Shown piece after piece: positions 19,601 to 28,092 of a stretch of 64,000 nucleotides of DNA. The stretch lies in NCBI RefSeq assembly GCF_001468135.1, contig NZ_LNYU01000009.1:123920-187919 (forward strand). Reading direction: 5' to 3'. How positions within the stretch are numbered: position 1 is the stretch's first letter; each line of letters begins with the position of its first letter. Under the pieces are notes generated by a model. It was not told the DNA's origin. It searched no databases and worked only from the letters and a program-made list of their open reading frames with translations. The DNA is from Legionella santicrucis (GTDB lineage Bacteria > Pseudomonadota > Gammaproteobacteria > Legionellales > Legionellaceae). Both the position numbers and the translations under genes were made by a program.

Positions 19601-20582
19601 TTCTTTTGCTCCAGTGTCTATTGGACATGAAGCATTTGTGGGTAATGTAAGCTTATTACCTGCTGGCCAATCAATTGGTGATGGTGCACTGTTAGGATGT
19701 CTTTCTGTGACCCCTCCTGGTGAGCAAGCAAAAGAACCCTATTCTTCCTGGTTAGGCTCCCCTGCTGTTTTTTTGCCCCGGCGGGAAACAGCGGTTGGAT
19801 TTTCTGATGAAGAGAGATTTAATCCTCCTCTCAAGCTTTATTGCCTACGTTTATTTGTTGAGTTTATAAGAATTATTTTACCAACAACATTTTCACTAAT
19901 CATTTTGTTTAATTTATTGTATGTTATAGATTATATGCTTATTGCTCACTCCTGGTTTGTTACAGCGCTTGTATTACCTCCTGCCGAGTTATTTTTTACG
20001 GCCAGCCTGATCAGTCTATTAATTGCTTTGAAGTGGATAATGCTGGGTAAATTGAAGCCTCTAACGAAACCTTTGTGGGATCCTTTTATTTGGAAAAATG
20101 ATGTGATTGAATATTCGTATAGCTACTTTATTAACCCACATTTTACTGAAAAAGTGCTAGGGACTCCTTTTGCGCTTTGTGTAGAACGTTGTTTTGGAAC
20201 TAAAGTAGGCAAGCGAATTTATATTGGTACGGAAGGATTTGCAGAGTTTGATTTAATTACTATTGGTGATGATGTATGTATTAATGACGGGGCAAGAATA
20301 CAGACCCATCTTTATGAAGATCGAGTATTTAAAGTCTCTCATTTAACAATTAACTCTGGATGTAATGTAGGGGCTGACTCCATCATTCTTTATAATACAC
20401 TGATGGAAGAAAATTCTACATTAGGAAGTCTTTCTTTATTAATGAAAGGAGAGCGTTTACCTCAAAATACCCATTGGGCTGGAATTCCTGCGCAATCAGC
20501 TGTACATAGTTTCCCATATCAGCAAGTTAAGGTACATCCTGTTGTAAAAGAGATAGAAGAAACAACCCCAGAATTAGTGTAG
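16608..20582 (+). CDS. Pls-like NRPS: adenylation and carrier domains plus membrane-bound tandem C-terminal domains
   Basis: The 1324-aa protein has the layout and length of Streptomyces epsilon-poly-L-lysine synthetase (Pls, about 1319 aa; TIGR02353-type C-terminus). The adenylation domain (about 10-500) shows YTSGSTGKPKG, NTYGPTEA, RLYRTGDLV and GKINRKEL. The carrier domain carries the phosphopantetheine Ser534 in LGGHS. The rest has pairs of membrane helices alternating with three soluble hexapeptide-repeat-like domains (about 690-820, 970-1080, 1200-1310). By hand alignment to GrsA the pocket code reads D-A-E-S-I-G-T-I-I-K; Glu at position 239 is also found in ornithine-type codes, so a basic amino acid is possible. 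There is no condensation domain of the usual HHxxxDG type and no thioesterase. Product unknown; a poly-amino-acid or an amino acid transferred to a surface polymer are both possible. The domain call is firm, the substrate is not. Confidence 0.9.
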   Translation: MQLHHFFERSVDHYASNIALICDNAFISYQELECRANQLAHFLYEKKITKGSIVGILLERSVECYIAILAILKTGAVYVPIETDYPDERINYIFSDLAFDAVLTTSLQLTNKNLVWPVFYTFDTLSEEISKQPTTRLRPHCERSADDLCYIIYTSGSTGKPKGVEITQRSICHYVQVASELYNMDSNDRVYQGFSLAFDASLEEFWMAFANGATLIACTAKEVRSGLGLISFLEQHKVSVFSTVPTLLATLEEQIPSLRLLILGGETCSTSLVKRWGREGLRIVNTYGPTEATIIATYAECHPEKEITIGRPLPGYEVLIVDEQLQEVEAGVEGELCIAGVALARGYVNRPENTAEKFVLNPKNKNQRLYRTGDLVSRTIHGELRFAGRVDDQVKLRGFRIELNEIEAVIMSYAGIKQAVVSLQVLEQPTLVAYLILDKSSIFDANKLKAFLRSCLPDYMIPSIIEILETFPVLASGKINRKELPKPVQQKTEKLKNIPTSTLAKEIARVWEEALNCSNISMDDDFFYDLGGHSLYAAKAISNLRKISALQNISILDLYKNPTIRQLEQKFNDMKIHSDSHKEQIVKEKYNAPTWKYYLCGLGQVFGCFLQYGLGTLQLLAVIMCYSWVSSKYSIISKESELIFFALFLSMPFISLFITIGLKWLLLGQVKPGKYPLWGWFYFRWWLIRRLQHNLFLPKFLVGSSLINIYYRLLGAKIGKNCYIGSMYVGTPDLFHVGENTSIGTDSKLNGYIVEDGWLKIGTITIGDHCYVGPRSVIGINTTIESDAILDEMSMLPDQSTLSKKTYFSGSPAISSALPADHITQRKVKITESTMMKNILFGLLHYLGIVFAILVYYLCLIPSISLISYYYDQGHYFTTIFFAIPLGSILFLSSYYLCTLICKKIILHKVKPGHYPLKSLYYLRYWTFMKIFDVNEIHILADSLYLPILLRLLGAKLGKKVEMGEAPHLIPDLLTIKDGGFTASSVALAWPNVYNDFISFAPVSIGHEAFVGNVSLLPAGQSIGDGALLGCLSVTPPGEQAKEPYSSWLGSPAVFLPRRETAVGFSDEERFNPPLKLYCLRLFVEFIRIILPTTFSLIILFNLLYVIDYMLIAHSWFVTALVLPPAELFFTASLISLLIALKWIMLGKLKPLTKPLWDPFIWKNDVIEYSYSYFINPHFTEKVLGTPFALCVERCFGTKVGKRIYIGTEGFAEFDLITIGDDVCINDGARIQTHLYEDRVFKVSHLTINSGCNVGADSIILYNTLMEENSTLGSLSLLMKGERLPQNTHWAGIPAQSAVHSFPYQQVKVHPVVKEIEETTPELV

Positions 20583-20873
20583 ATACTTAATTCAGCTATC
20601 TATTAAGTTCTAGACAAGGTGCAAGAAAAGAGAAGTTTAGTTTTAGTACATGACGGACCGAGCTTGCAACGATGTATCGAATTTAGTGGGTGGCGCTATA
20701 GAATGTAGCTTTTGAAGAAGAGTCCTTTAGTAATTAAGTCAATGTTCTGGGAGCTGGGGCGTTAACACTGTTCTTTTAATGAATTTTTATGATTCAATAG
20801 ACTTTTTTCTCATAATGAAGCACCATAAAGATATCAATTGAGTTTACGGGAGTAAAATCTGGCATTAAGGACA
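20583..20873 (+). other. Leader and probable promoter region of the pel operon
   Basis: This is 291 bases with no gene. The last 130 bases are AT-rich and must hold the pel promoter if the operon is separate from the NRPS-like gene. CATAAT lies near 20812-20817 but I see no convincing -35. A TAAGGACA ribosome site directly precedes the pelA ATG. No riboswitch fold or sigma-54 (GG-N10-GC) element was recognised. Confidence 0.35.
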
Positions 20874-23684
20874 ATGAACTTTATTATATTACTAAAACAA
20901 AAATTTTCTCATTTAATCAATTGCTTCCGATTTGAAGTTTTGTTGATTTTTTTTATTTATTCAGGCACTAGCTTAGCTGAGTTTTCTTCTCACTATAACT
21001 TGGCTTTCTATTATGGTTCTCATCCGCCTTTGGCAAAATTAAGGCTCTTTAAAAATGTTGTGATTGAGCCAAGTAGTGGTTTAGATCCCCATCTCCTTGA
21101 AATGGGGGGTAGAAACGTTTATGCCTACGCCTCACTCGGTGAAGCGATAAGTTTGAATCAGTATGAAAAGCCTATTGATAAAAGTTGGGTCATTGCAAAA
21201 AACAAAAATTGGCAGTCTTTGGTTCTAGATCAGTCAAATCCTGCCTGGCAGGCGTTTTTTATTAATCAAATAATTACCCCTCTTTGGGAAAAGGGATATC
21301 GAGGATTTTTTCTAGATACGCTTGATTCTTATCGAATAGCATCAGAAGAGCCCCAAAAAATGAAAAAGCAACAAGAAGGAATTATCACTACCATTCGAGC
21401 AATAAAATCCAAGTATCCCAACGTTAGGCTTATAGTAAATCGTGGTTTTGAAGTGTTACCGGAAATTAAATCGCTAGTAGATGAGGTTGTTGCGGAATCT
21501 TTATTTAATGGCTGGGATAACTTAACAAAAAAATATTTTCAGGTTCCTGAAAAGAGCAGAGAAAATCTATTAAAAGAGCTTGAAGTAGTTAAGAAAATGG
21601 GTATCCCGGTTACCGTTGTCGATTATCTGCCTCCTAAAGAAGCTGATAAAGCAAAGGATGCTGCAAAGAGAATTGCTGATTTGGGATTTAATCCTTGGAT
21701 TACTGACGGTGCTCTTAACCAGATTTATTTATTTGATTTTGAGCCACTACCTCGCAAGATATTATTATTTTACCAAGGAGCACCTGGAAATATTGATGAA
21801 AAGATCGGTTCTGATCTCTCTTTTGCCGTAAGTATGCCTCTTAATTATATGGGGTATGTAACTGAGCTACATAATATTGCTGATCCCTTACCTAATAATC
21901 TTTCAGCAAAAGATTATGCCGGCATTGTAGTTGCTCCCGGAGGGATTTTAACTGGCAGACAGATGGAGCTGACTAATTGGTATAAGAATTTGATGATGAA
22001 AAAAATACCCATAGTGATTTTGAATAGTTTCGGTTTTCAAACCAAAGATCAAAATATAAAAATGTTCGGTTTATCTGTAATGGAAACCTACAATCCTATG
22101 CCAGCTAGTGGGATAAAAATTATTTATAAGGCTCCTATGATGGGTTATGAAATTGAACCTTTAGTTACTGGAGACGATTTTGTATCGCTGCGTGTTTTAA
22201 AAGGGAATAGTCTTCTCAGGGCCGAAGACGATATGGGCAACATTTTTGATGTAGCTGCTATTACTCCGTGGGGTGGTTATTATTTAACCAATAACATGTT
22301 GCTACAAAATATTGGCGATTATTTTCTTTGGACTATTGATCCATTGAAATTCTTTAGCCAAGCATTGAAGCTTCCCACACGACCAATCCCGGATCTTACT
22401 TCTGAAAATGGCAATCGATTAATGATGATACATATTGACGGTGATGGCTTTGCTAACCGGGGTGAATGGTATAATGCTCCTTATACAGGGGAAATATTGA
22501 GTAAAGAATTTTTAAAACATTACGTCATACCCACAACTGTCTCCATTATTCAAGGAGAGATCGCACCCAATGGGCTTCATCCTCAATTATCAGCAGAGTT
22601 AGAAAAAATTGCGCGAAAAATTTTTGCTCTTCCTAATGTTGAAATAGCAAGCCACACATACAGTCACCCATTTATTTGGTCTAAAGCGGAGCAATATACA
22701 GGAACGAAGCCTAATCCCTATACGATAAAAATTCCTAATTATAAATTTAATGTATATACAGAGGTTGTGGGCTCAGTCGAATACATCAATAAAAATTTGT
22801 CTCCACCAGGGAAAAAATGTAAAGTTTTTCTATGGTCAGGAGAGGGAGATGTACCCGAAAAAGCATTAGAATATACTTATCAATTAGGCTTAGCTAATTT
22901 AAATCCAGGAAAGTTAATTACAAAATCAAAAAACTCTCTAACACGAGTATCCGCTTTAGGTCTTTTTGAGGGACCTTATTTCCAAGTATTTGCACCTATA
23001 GGAAATGATAATGAAACAATTTCCCTGAATACAAAATTTTATTCTTTAATTAATATTATTCATGCACTGAAGCTTACTGACAGTCCACGTCGCCTAAAGC
23101 CAATTGATATTTATTTCCATTTTTATACTCTCCAAAGACCAGCAGGCATTAAAGCGTTACATGAAATTTATAATTGGGCTCTGTCTACTCCGGTTATGAA
23201 TATCTATGTTTCTGATTATTTTAATAAAATACAAGATTTCCAAAGTCTAATGATTGCAAAAATGGAAGACGGTTGGTCTTTTATTACTGGTGATTCGTTA
23301 AGAGAAATACGCATCCCTAAGTCAATGGGCTATCCCGATCTTACAGGCAGTACTAATGTAATAGGGTATAGCTCTTATAATGACGATCGCTACATTCATT
23401 TAGGACCTGGTGGACAATCCTTTATCCGTTTTTCTTCTCAACCACCTACGCTCCCTTATTTGGTTGATTCTACAGCTAGGGTTACTCGCTTTGCGAGAAA
23501 GAAAAATGAAATTGATTTCACATTAGAGGGATATTTGCCACCAAAATTTACTTTTGCAAATGTGAGCAATTGCTCATTATGGGATGGAAAAAAAATCGTG
23601 TCTCCTAAATCCCAAAAAGAGGATCAAAAACGCTATGAATTTACCGAAAGGTTGAGATATGAACTCTCCGTTCGATGCCAATAA
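20874..23684 (+). CDS. pelA: PelA, periplasmic Pel polysaccharide hydrolase/deacetylase
   Basis: PelA trims and partly de-N-acetylates Pel in the periplasm. The 936-aa length fits the family (948 in P. aeruginosa). A signal segment (about 20-36, then SLAEF) leads into a GH114-like hydrolase domain (about 38-290; acidic residues in VDEVVAES near 202-208). A Rossmann-like middle domain follows (about 295-500). The polysaccharide deacetylase domain contains HIDGDG with Asp522 and Asp524, and SHTYSHP with His594 and His598. These four are offset by exactly six from the P. aeruginosa residues (D528, D530, H600, H604), so the metal site is intact. A C-terminal beta domain ends the protein. It is the first gene of the pel operon and overlaps the next by 26 bases. 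Confidence 0.95.
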   Translation: MNFIILLKQKFSHLINCFRFEVLLIFFIYSGTSLAEFSSHYNLAFYYGSHPPLAKLRLFKNVVIEPSSGLDPHLLEMGGRNVYAYASLGEAISLNQYEKPIDKSWVIAKNKNWQSLVLDQSNPAWQAFFINQIITPLWEKGYRGFFLDTLDSYRIASEEPQKMKKQQEGIITTIRAIKSKYPNVRLIVNRGFEVLPEIKSLVDEVVAESLFNGWDNLTKKYFQVPEKSRENLLKELEVVKKMGIPVTVVDYLPPKEADKAKDAAKRIADLGFNPWITDGALNQIYLFDFEPLPRKILLFYQGAPGNIDEKIGSDLSFAVSMPLNYMGYVTELHNIADPLPNNLSAKDYAGIVVAPGGILTGRQMELTNWYKNLMMKKIPIVILNSFGFQTKDQNIKMFGLSVMETYNPMPASGIKIIYKAPMMGYEIEPLVTGDDFVSLRVLKGNSLLRAEDDMGNIFDVAAITPWGGYYLTNNMLLQNIGDYFLWTIDPLKFFSQALKLPTRPIPDLTSENGNRLMMIHIDGDGFANRGEWYNAPYTGEILSKEFLKHYVIPTTVSIIQGEIAPNGLHPQLSAELEKIARKIFALPNVEIASHTYSHPFIWSKAEQYTGTKPNPYTIKIPNYKFNVYTEVVGSVEYINKNLSPPGKKCKVFLWSGEGDVPEKALEYTYQLGLANLNPGKLITKSKNSLTRVSALGLFEGPYFQVFAPIGNDNETISLNTKFYSLINIIHALKLTDSPRRLKPIDIYFHFYTLQRPAGIKALHEIYNWALSTPVMNIYVSDYFNKIQDFQSLMIAKMEDGWSFITGDSLREIRIPKSMGYPDLTGSTNVIGYSSYNDDRYIHLGPGGQSFIRFSSQPPTLPYLVDSTARVTRFARKKNEIDFTLEGYLPPKFTFANVSNCSLWDGKKIVSPKSQKEDQKRYEFTERLRYELSVRCQ

Positions 23685-24540
23685 ACAAAAAAAACCTTTT
23701 AGTTGGTGGCAAATGCTGCTTTTCATATTATTGTTTATTGGTTTTTTGATTTTTCTTTTTCCACAAAAATTGTTTATGAACACTCTGCTCAAAACAGATA
23801 AGCCAAGTGCTGTATCTATAAGTTATTTGCAAAATGCAGTAAAAAATAATCCGACGGATGCTGATTTAAGGGTAAGTCTTGCGCAACAACAATTCCAACT
23901 AGGGCAGGTTGAAGAGGCTAAAAAAACAATTACCCCTTATATTAATGATAGGCCTAACAGCAATTTTGAATGGCGTATCCTCTGGCTATATTATAAAATT
24001 CTCACTGTAGAAGCTTTTCAGTTAAAAGAACACAATCCCCAGCGTAAAGAAAAAGAGGCGCTTTTAAGGTCACTACAAAATGTTCTAATCCATTCTCCAT
24101 TGTTGACTTCGAAAGAGTTGCTTGAGCTTGCAGACAGTGCCCTTGCTTTTGATCGACCAGATTTAGCCGATCTTATTTATCAAAAAATCAATCTACAAGG
24201 TGAAAATCAATCGGTGGCTTTCTATGCCAAGGCAGGAAAGGTGGCATTATATGTTAAAAACTACCAGGGAAGTGCTAATTATTTTCTTATGGCGATGAAA
24301 AAAAGCACATCTTTAGATAAAAAGAGACTCTATTATACAAAAGCATTAGATAGTTTAAGAGCAGGAGGAACAGAAAGTAAGGCTTTAGAATTTGCCCAAA
24401 AAAACATTGATGGATTAGAAAAAGATAAAAATACCTTAATGTACCTGGCTAAATTGGCCCTTGGGGCTGGACAGCAAAAAGTTGCAGAGCAATATATTAA
24501 TCAGCTTTTGCAACTCAAGTATCGAGGTACGGCAGAATGA
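23659..24540 (+). CDS. pelB: PelB N-terminal part: inner-membrane anchor plus TPRs, separate protein
   Basis: This 293-aa protein corresponds to the N-terminus of PelB. A short cytoplasmic tail is followed by one membrane helix (about 16-36) and tetratricopeptide-like helices from about 50 to 290 (for example DADLRVSLAQQQFQLGQ, then LAKLALGAGQQKVAEQYINQLL). In P. aeruginosa PelB is one chain of about 1193 aa, but here the frame stops at TGA 24538-24540 and the next protein starts in an overlapping ATGA. It overlaps pelA by 26 bases. The neat stop/start overlap and the signal peptide on the following protein suggest a real two-subunit arrangement rather than a recent frameshift. Confidence 0.8.
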   Translation: MNSPFDANKQKKPFSWWQMLLFILLFIGFLIFLFPQKLFMNTLLKTDKPSAVSISYLQNAVKNNPTDADLRVSLAQQQFQLGQVEEAKKTITPYINDRPNSNFEWRILWLYYKILTVEAFQLKEHNPQRKEKEALLRSLQNVLIHSPLLTSKELLELADSALAFDRPDLADLIYQKINLQGENQSVAFYAKAGKVALYVKNYQGSANYFLMAMKKSTSLDKKRLYYTKALDSLRAGGTESKALEFAQKNIDGLEKDKNTLMYLAKLALGAGQQKVAEQYINQLLQLKYRGTAE

Positions 24541-27485
24541 GTTGGAATAAATACCATACATTCATTTTGTTTCATTTTCTTTTTTCTTCAGTTGAGACTT
24601 ACAGCTCTGTTTCTGCAGAAAAAGTTAGATCCATCGATTCTAAAGAGTTATTTGAATTTGTGCTTCCTCAAAAAGCGGATAGTGAGCAAAACTGTGTGCA
24701 GATGATTAAATATGAGAAAGAAATTTATGAGTTAGCCTATACTGTTTATCTACAAAGCGGAAATGTCCCAAAAGCGTATGCAGTTGCCATGTCGGCAGTA
24801 AAGCAAGTGCCTCAAAATAAATTGTGGCGAGAGCGGCTTGCACAAGTCGCGATATGGAATCAGGAGCCTAATATTGCTTTGGATCAGTATGTATACTTAT
24901 GGAAAAATTTTAATGATAAAAATGCAGCACTTAAAGGAAAAGATCTGGCAAGAAAGCTTCATGCAGATAAGATATTATCGGAATTTCTTTTAGCCGATAT
25001 AAAAGAAGGTAATGCATCAGAAGCCAATTGGAATGAATACATTAATGTCCTGTTTCACTTGGGGGAAGTCTCTAATCTTGTAGATATTATTGAAAAAAAT
25101 AAAAACACGATACCAAAAACCATGTATTTAGATACACTTGCTACAGTCTACAGAATAACAGACGAACCCGAGCAAGACATACAAATACTAAAAAAATTGA
25201 GCGCTTTGATAGGCATGCGTCCAGAGATTGCTATGAAAATGGCACAATTTTATGTTAATCAGGGAAATATTTCTGATGCAGAGCGAGTGATGACTCAGGC
25301 ACGGAAAAATCAGTTTCCTAAAAACTCAAAATTTTGGGATGCCTATAGACATATTTTTTTCCTAGGTAATAAACCTCAGGACGAATTATATGCGAGCCAA
25401 CAACTCTTAAAGGATAAAAAATCAGATAGTAACACCTTATCCATCCTTATTGACATTACCAGAAAAAGTAACCCGAATTTAGCGTATCAATATGCCAAAC
25501 AAGCAATTACTCGATATCCTAACAAGTATTATTTTGCTTCAGAGTTTTTTTCTTTAATGAATAAAGAGCAGAGCATCGATTTTCCAAAATATGAATCACG
25601 ATTACCGCCATCTATTCTTAATTTACTACGATACGAAGGTGCTTTTTGGAATGCGAAAGTTACCTATGAAAAGCAATTTGGAAATGAAAATTCCATTTTG
25701 CAAACTTATTTAGAAGCCATGCACTATCTTCCAAGAGATCCGGATCTATTCGCTGATTTTTTATATTTCTTAATTGAAACGAATAATGTGGTGCTTCTTA
25801 AGCATGCTTTGCCTTTATGGCAACAAAAATTGCCTGAGACCCGAGAGTTATGGGGACCTTATGCACAAGCTTACGCTCGGTTTGATAACCGATTGATGAC
25901 TCAAGCTATTCTAAATTTATTTTATGATGAGTTTAAACAGTATGAAAATAATCCTTATTGGCTTATTTTATTTAAAGATGTTCTAGAAAATGCTTTTTAT
26001 GACACCCAATCGGCACAAGTCAGTATCTATGCATGGCCAATCTATTTGAATTTACTTAAAAATCAAAAAGAACCTCCAATTTACATTCAATTAATTGATT
26101 ATACTAAATTGTCAATGTTGAATGCTTTTGGTGATCCTACTGCAGTAGCATTATCCATGCTGGAAAAATATGAAAATGAAGATGTTGAATTATTGATGCT
26201 AACCTGGGCTTTAGGACATAATAATATTGCTTTAGCAGAAGCAATTTATGAACATTATAAAGCAAAAAAAATAGAGCCTCCTTTATGGACACGCTTAACT
26301 ATTGCTCTTGCTCGAAACGATCATACGGCAATGCGCAATATATTACGGGATAGAAAAGCAATTATTTCTTACAGAGATCGTACAAGAGCCGCAACTGAGA
26401 TTGATGCATTACCTTATGCGCAAACATCTGCATATTCGGCATTAAAACAACACAGAAAAGATCAAGACTTATACGATAATTTTTTTACTCCTTTAATGCT
26501 TAATAACTCAGATAATTTATACATTGGCCAAGAATATTATCAGTATGGAAATGTGGTAGGACCAAGAACGAATGTTTCCTATACCTATTTTTACATGCCT
26601 AGCCTAAGTTTAACCCCATATAATTCAATATGGCTTACTCGTAATTTGCCTGGTGGAAATACCGTTTCAGTGGATCAAAATAATAATATAAGTACAACTA
26701 CTAATCAGGTATTGAGAACAGTTCCTAGCAAGGATGAACGAGCTGGAGTAAAAATAAAGACGAAGCAGCGACGAGGGTATTTAGATTTAGATTTAGGTTA
26801 TCGTGATAATTTGACTTCTTTTTTTACAGCTAAAATAACCAGAACCTATACCGCCCTAAGCAATTTGGAATTAACCACCACAATAGGCTATCATCAACCT
26901 GCCGATGATACTGCAGGTATGTTAGTTGGTGGAGCAAAAAACAATGTGAATCTGGATTTTTATTATCGCCTTTTCAAGCAAGATTTTATTTCAGGAAATT
27001 TAAGACAAAACTTTTTTTATACACAGGATGGACAGTACCTTGCGAAGGGAACTCAATTTACCCTACGCCATGAGCATAAATTCTGGAGTTCTTATCCCGA
27101 TTGGACCATAGCTCCTTATGGAGTTGTTACTAATTATTACAATAAAACCACCCAATTACTCAGGGGGAGCATCCTTACACTGGTTCCAGAGAATGTTATA
27201 CCTAATGTGAATTTTCTCATTCCAGCTAATTTTACTGAATATGGTTTGACTTTTTCATTTGGTCAAAATTATTTGGATGAGTATACTCATCGGTGGCGGC
27301 CTTTTGCTGCGGCTACTATTTCTCGAAGTTCTGTAGTTGGACTTGGAAAATTATATAATCTGGGTATAGCAGGTATGGTTTTTGGTCGCGATCATTTGGT
27401 AATTTATTATGAGTGGGGATCGAATCAAGGGCAAGGAATTCAAGTGTCGCAATTAGCAAAAATTAGTTATCAAATATATCTTTAG
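24537..27485 (+). CDS. pelB: PelB C-terminal part: periplasmic TPRs and outer-membrane beta-barrel
   Basis: This 982-aa protein carries the export function of PelB. Its own signal peptide (MSWNKYHTFILFHFLFSS, cleavage near VSA) precedes a long array of TPR-like helices (about 40-640). A beta-barrel of alternating hydrophobic strands with aromatic girdles follows (about 660-982), ending in AKISYQIYL. In P. aeruginosa the TPR region binds PelA and the barrel exports Pel. With the preceding protein it totals about 1275 residues, close to intact PelB. It starts at an ATGA overlap, so translation is coupled to the upstream part. PelC follows after 79 bases. Confidence 0.88.
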   Translation: MSWNKYHTFILFHFLFSSVETYSSVSAEKVRSIDSKELFEFVLPQKADSEQNCVQMIKYEKEIYELAYTVYLQSGNVPKAYAVAMSAVKQVPQNKLWRERLAQVAIWNQEPNIALDQYVYLWKNFNDKNAALKGKDLARKLHADKILSEFLLADIKEGNASEANWNEYINVLFHLGEVSNLVDIIEKNKNTIPKTMYLDTLATVYRITDEPEQDIQILKKLSALIGMRPEIAMKMAQFYVNQGNISDAERVMTQARKNQFPKNSKFWDAYRHIFFLGNKPQDELYASQQLLKDKKSDSNTLSILIDITRKSNPNLAYQYAKQAITRYPNKYYFASEFFSLMNKEQSIDFPKYESRLPPSILNLLRYEGAFWNAKVTYEKQFGNENSILQTYLEAMHYLPRDPDLFADFLYFLIETNNVVLLKHALPLWQQKLPETRELWGPYAQAYARFDNRLMTQAILNLFYDEFKQYENNPYWLILFKDVLENAFYDTQSAQVSIYAWPIYLNLLKNQKEPPIYIQLIDYTKLSMLNAFGDPTAVALSMLEKYENEDVELLMLTWALGHNNIALAEAIYEHYKAKKIEPPLWTRLTIALARNDHTAMRNILRDRKAIISYRDRTRAATEIDALPYAQTSAYSALKQHRKDQDLYDNFFTPLMLNNSDNLYIGQEYYQYGNVVGPRTNVSYTYFYMPSLSLTPYNSIWLTRNLPGGNTVSVDQNNNISTTTNQVLRTVPSKDERAGVKIKTKQRRGYLDLDLGYRDNLTSFFTAKITRTYTALSNLELTTTIGYHQPADDTAGMLVGGAKNNVNLDFYYRLFKQDFISGNLRQNFFYTQDGQYLAKGTQFTLRHEHKFWSSYPDWTIAPYGVVTNYYNKTTQLLRGSILTLVPENVIPNVNFLIPANFTEYGLTFSFGQNYLDEYTHRWRPFAAATISRSSVVGLGKLYNLGIAGMVFGRDHLVIYYEWGSNQGQGIQVSQLAKISYQIYL

Positions 27486-27564
27486 GCATTTTGCTTTATG
27501 AAATTCATTGAGGCTGTATTGTTTGGTTGTATGTTAAAAGTGACTTATTAGAGAAGGAGTCAGA

Positions 27565-28092
27565 ATGAAATATGGATTGAAAATTTTAGCCCTCATGAGT
27601 TTAATCATCATGGTTGGGTGTACAAAAATTAACTCTACGCAAGTTGTGCCGGTGAATGCTAATGCTCGATGGGGGATTGCGGTATTTGCTAATAATACCG
27701 AAGTGCCACAAGCGGGTTACCGGGCGATGAATATCACTGCAGGCGTACTTCGCTCAAAGGGCGTGCGCGCTTTAGTGTTCTATCCCTCTAATGCAAATTG
27801 TAATAAATTAATTGTTTGTCCTAATGCTACTCCTTCAGTCAATGCAATTTTAAGTTGGGCAAGAGAGAGGCATTTACATTATGTAGTTATGGGGGCAGTG
27901 AATGAATGGGACTATAAAGTAGGGTTGGATGGTGAACCAATAGCGGGAGTTTCATTGCAGATATTCAGTGTTGCCACTGGAGAAATGATTTGGAGTTCCG
28001 TGGGTAGTAAAATGGGTACTAGTCGCTCAGGATTAGCTGTAATAGCACAGCGCTTAATTGATAATATGCTTTTTAGCTTAAAGATCTCTTGA
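27565..28092 (+). CDS. pelC: PelC, outer-membrane lipoprotein of Pel export
   Basis: PelC forms a 12-mer ring on the inner face of the outer membrane that funnels Pel towards the PelB barrel. The 175-aa length matches (172 in P. aeruginosa). The N-terminus ends in the lipobox MVGC (Cys19). The mature part has the family pattern RWGIAVFANNTEVPQAG, then YVVMGAVNEWDYK. GAAGGAG stands seven bases before the ATG. Its stop overlaps the pelD start (TGATG). Confidence 0.93.
   Translation: MKYGLKILALMSLIIMVGCTKINSTQVVPVNANARWGIAVFANNTEVPQAGYRAMNITAGVLRSKGVRALVFYPSNANCNKLIVCPNATPSVNAILSWARERHLHYVVMGAVNEWDYKVGLDGEPIAGVSLQIFSVATGEMIWSSVGSKMGTSRSGLAVIAQRLIDNMLFSLKIS

Noticed and set aside
20583..20873. 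c-di-GMP riboswitch in the pelA leader
   Set aside because: I could not find the conserved GEMM-type core or the expected helices. PelD already gives c-di-GMP control at protein level.
23659..24540. Reading the 293-aa protein as a second PelE
   Set aside because: It has a single N-terminal helix and sits directly before the barrel protein; a separate two-helix PelE is present in its normal place after pelD.
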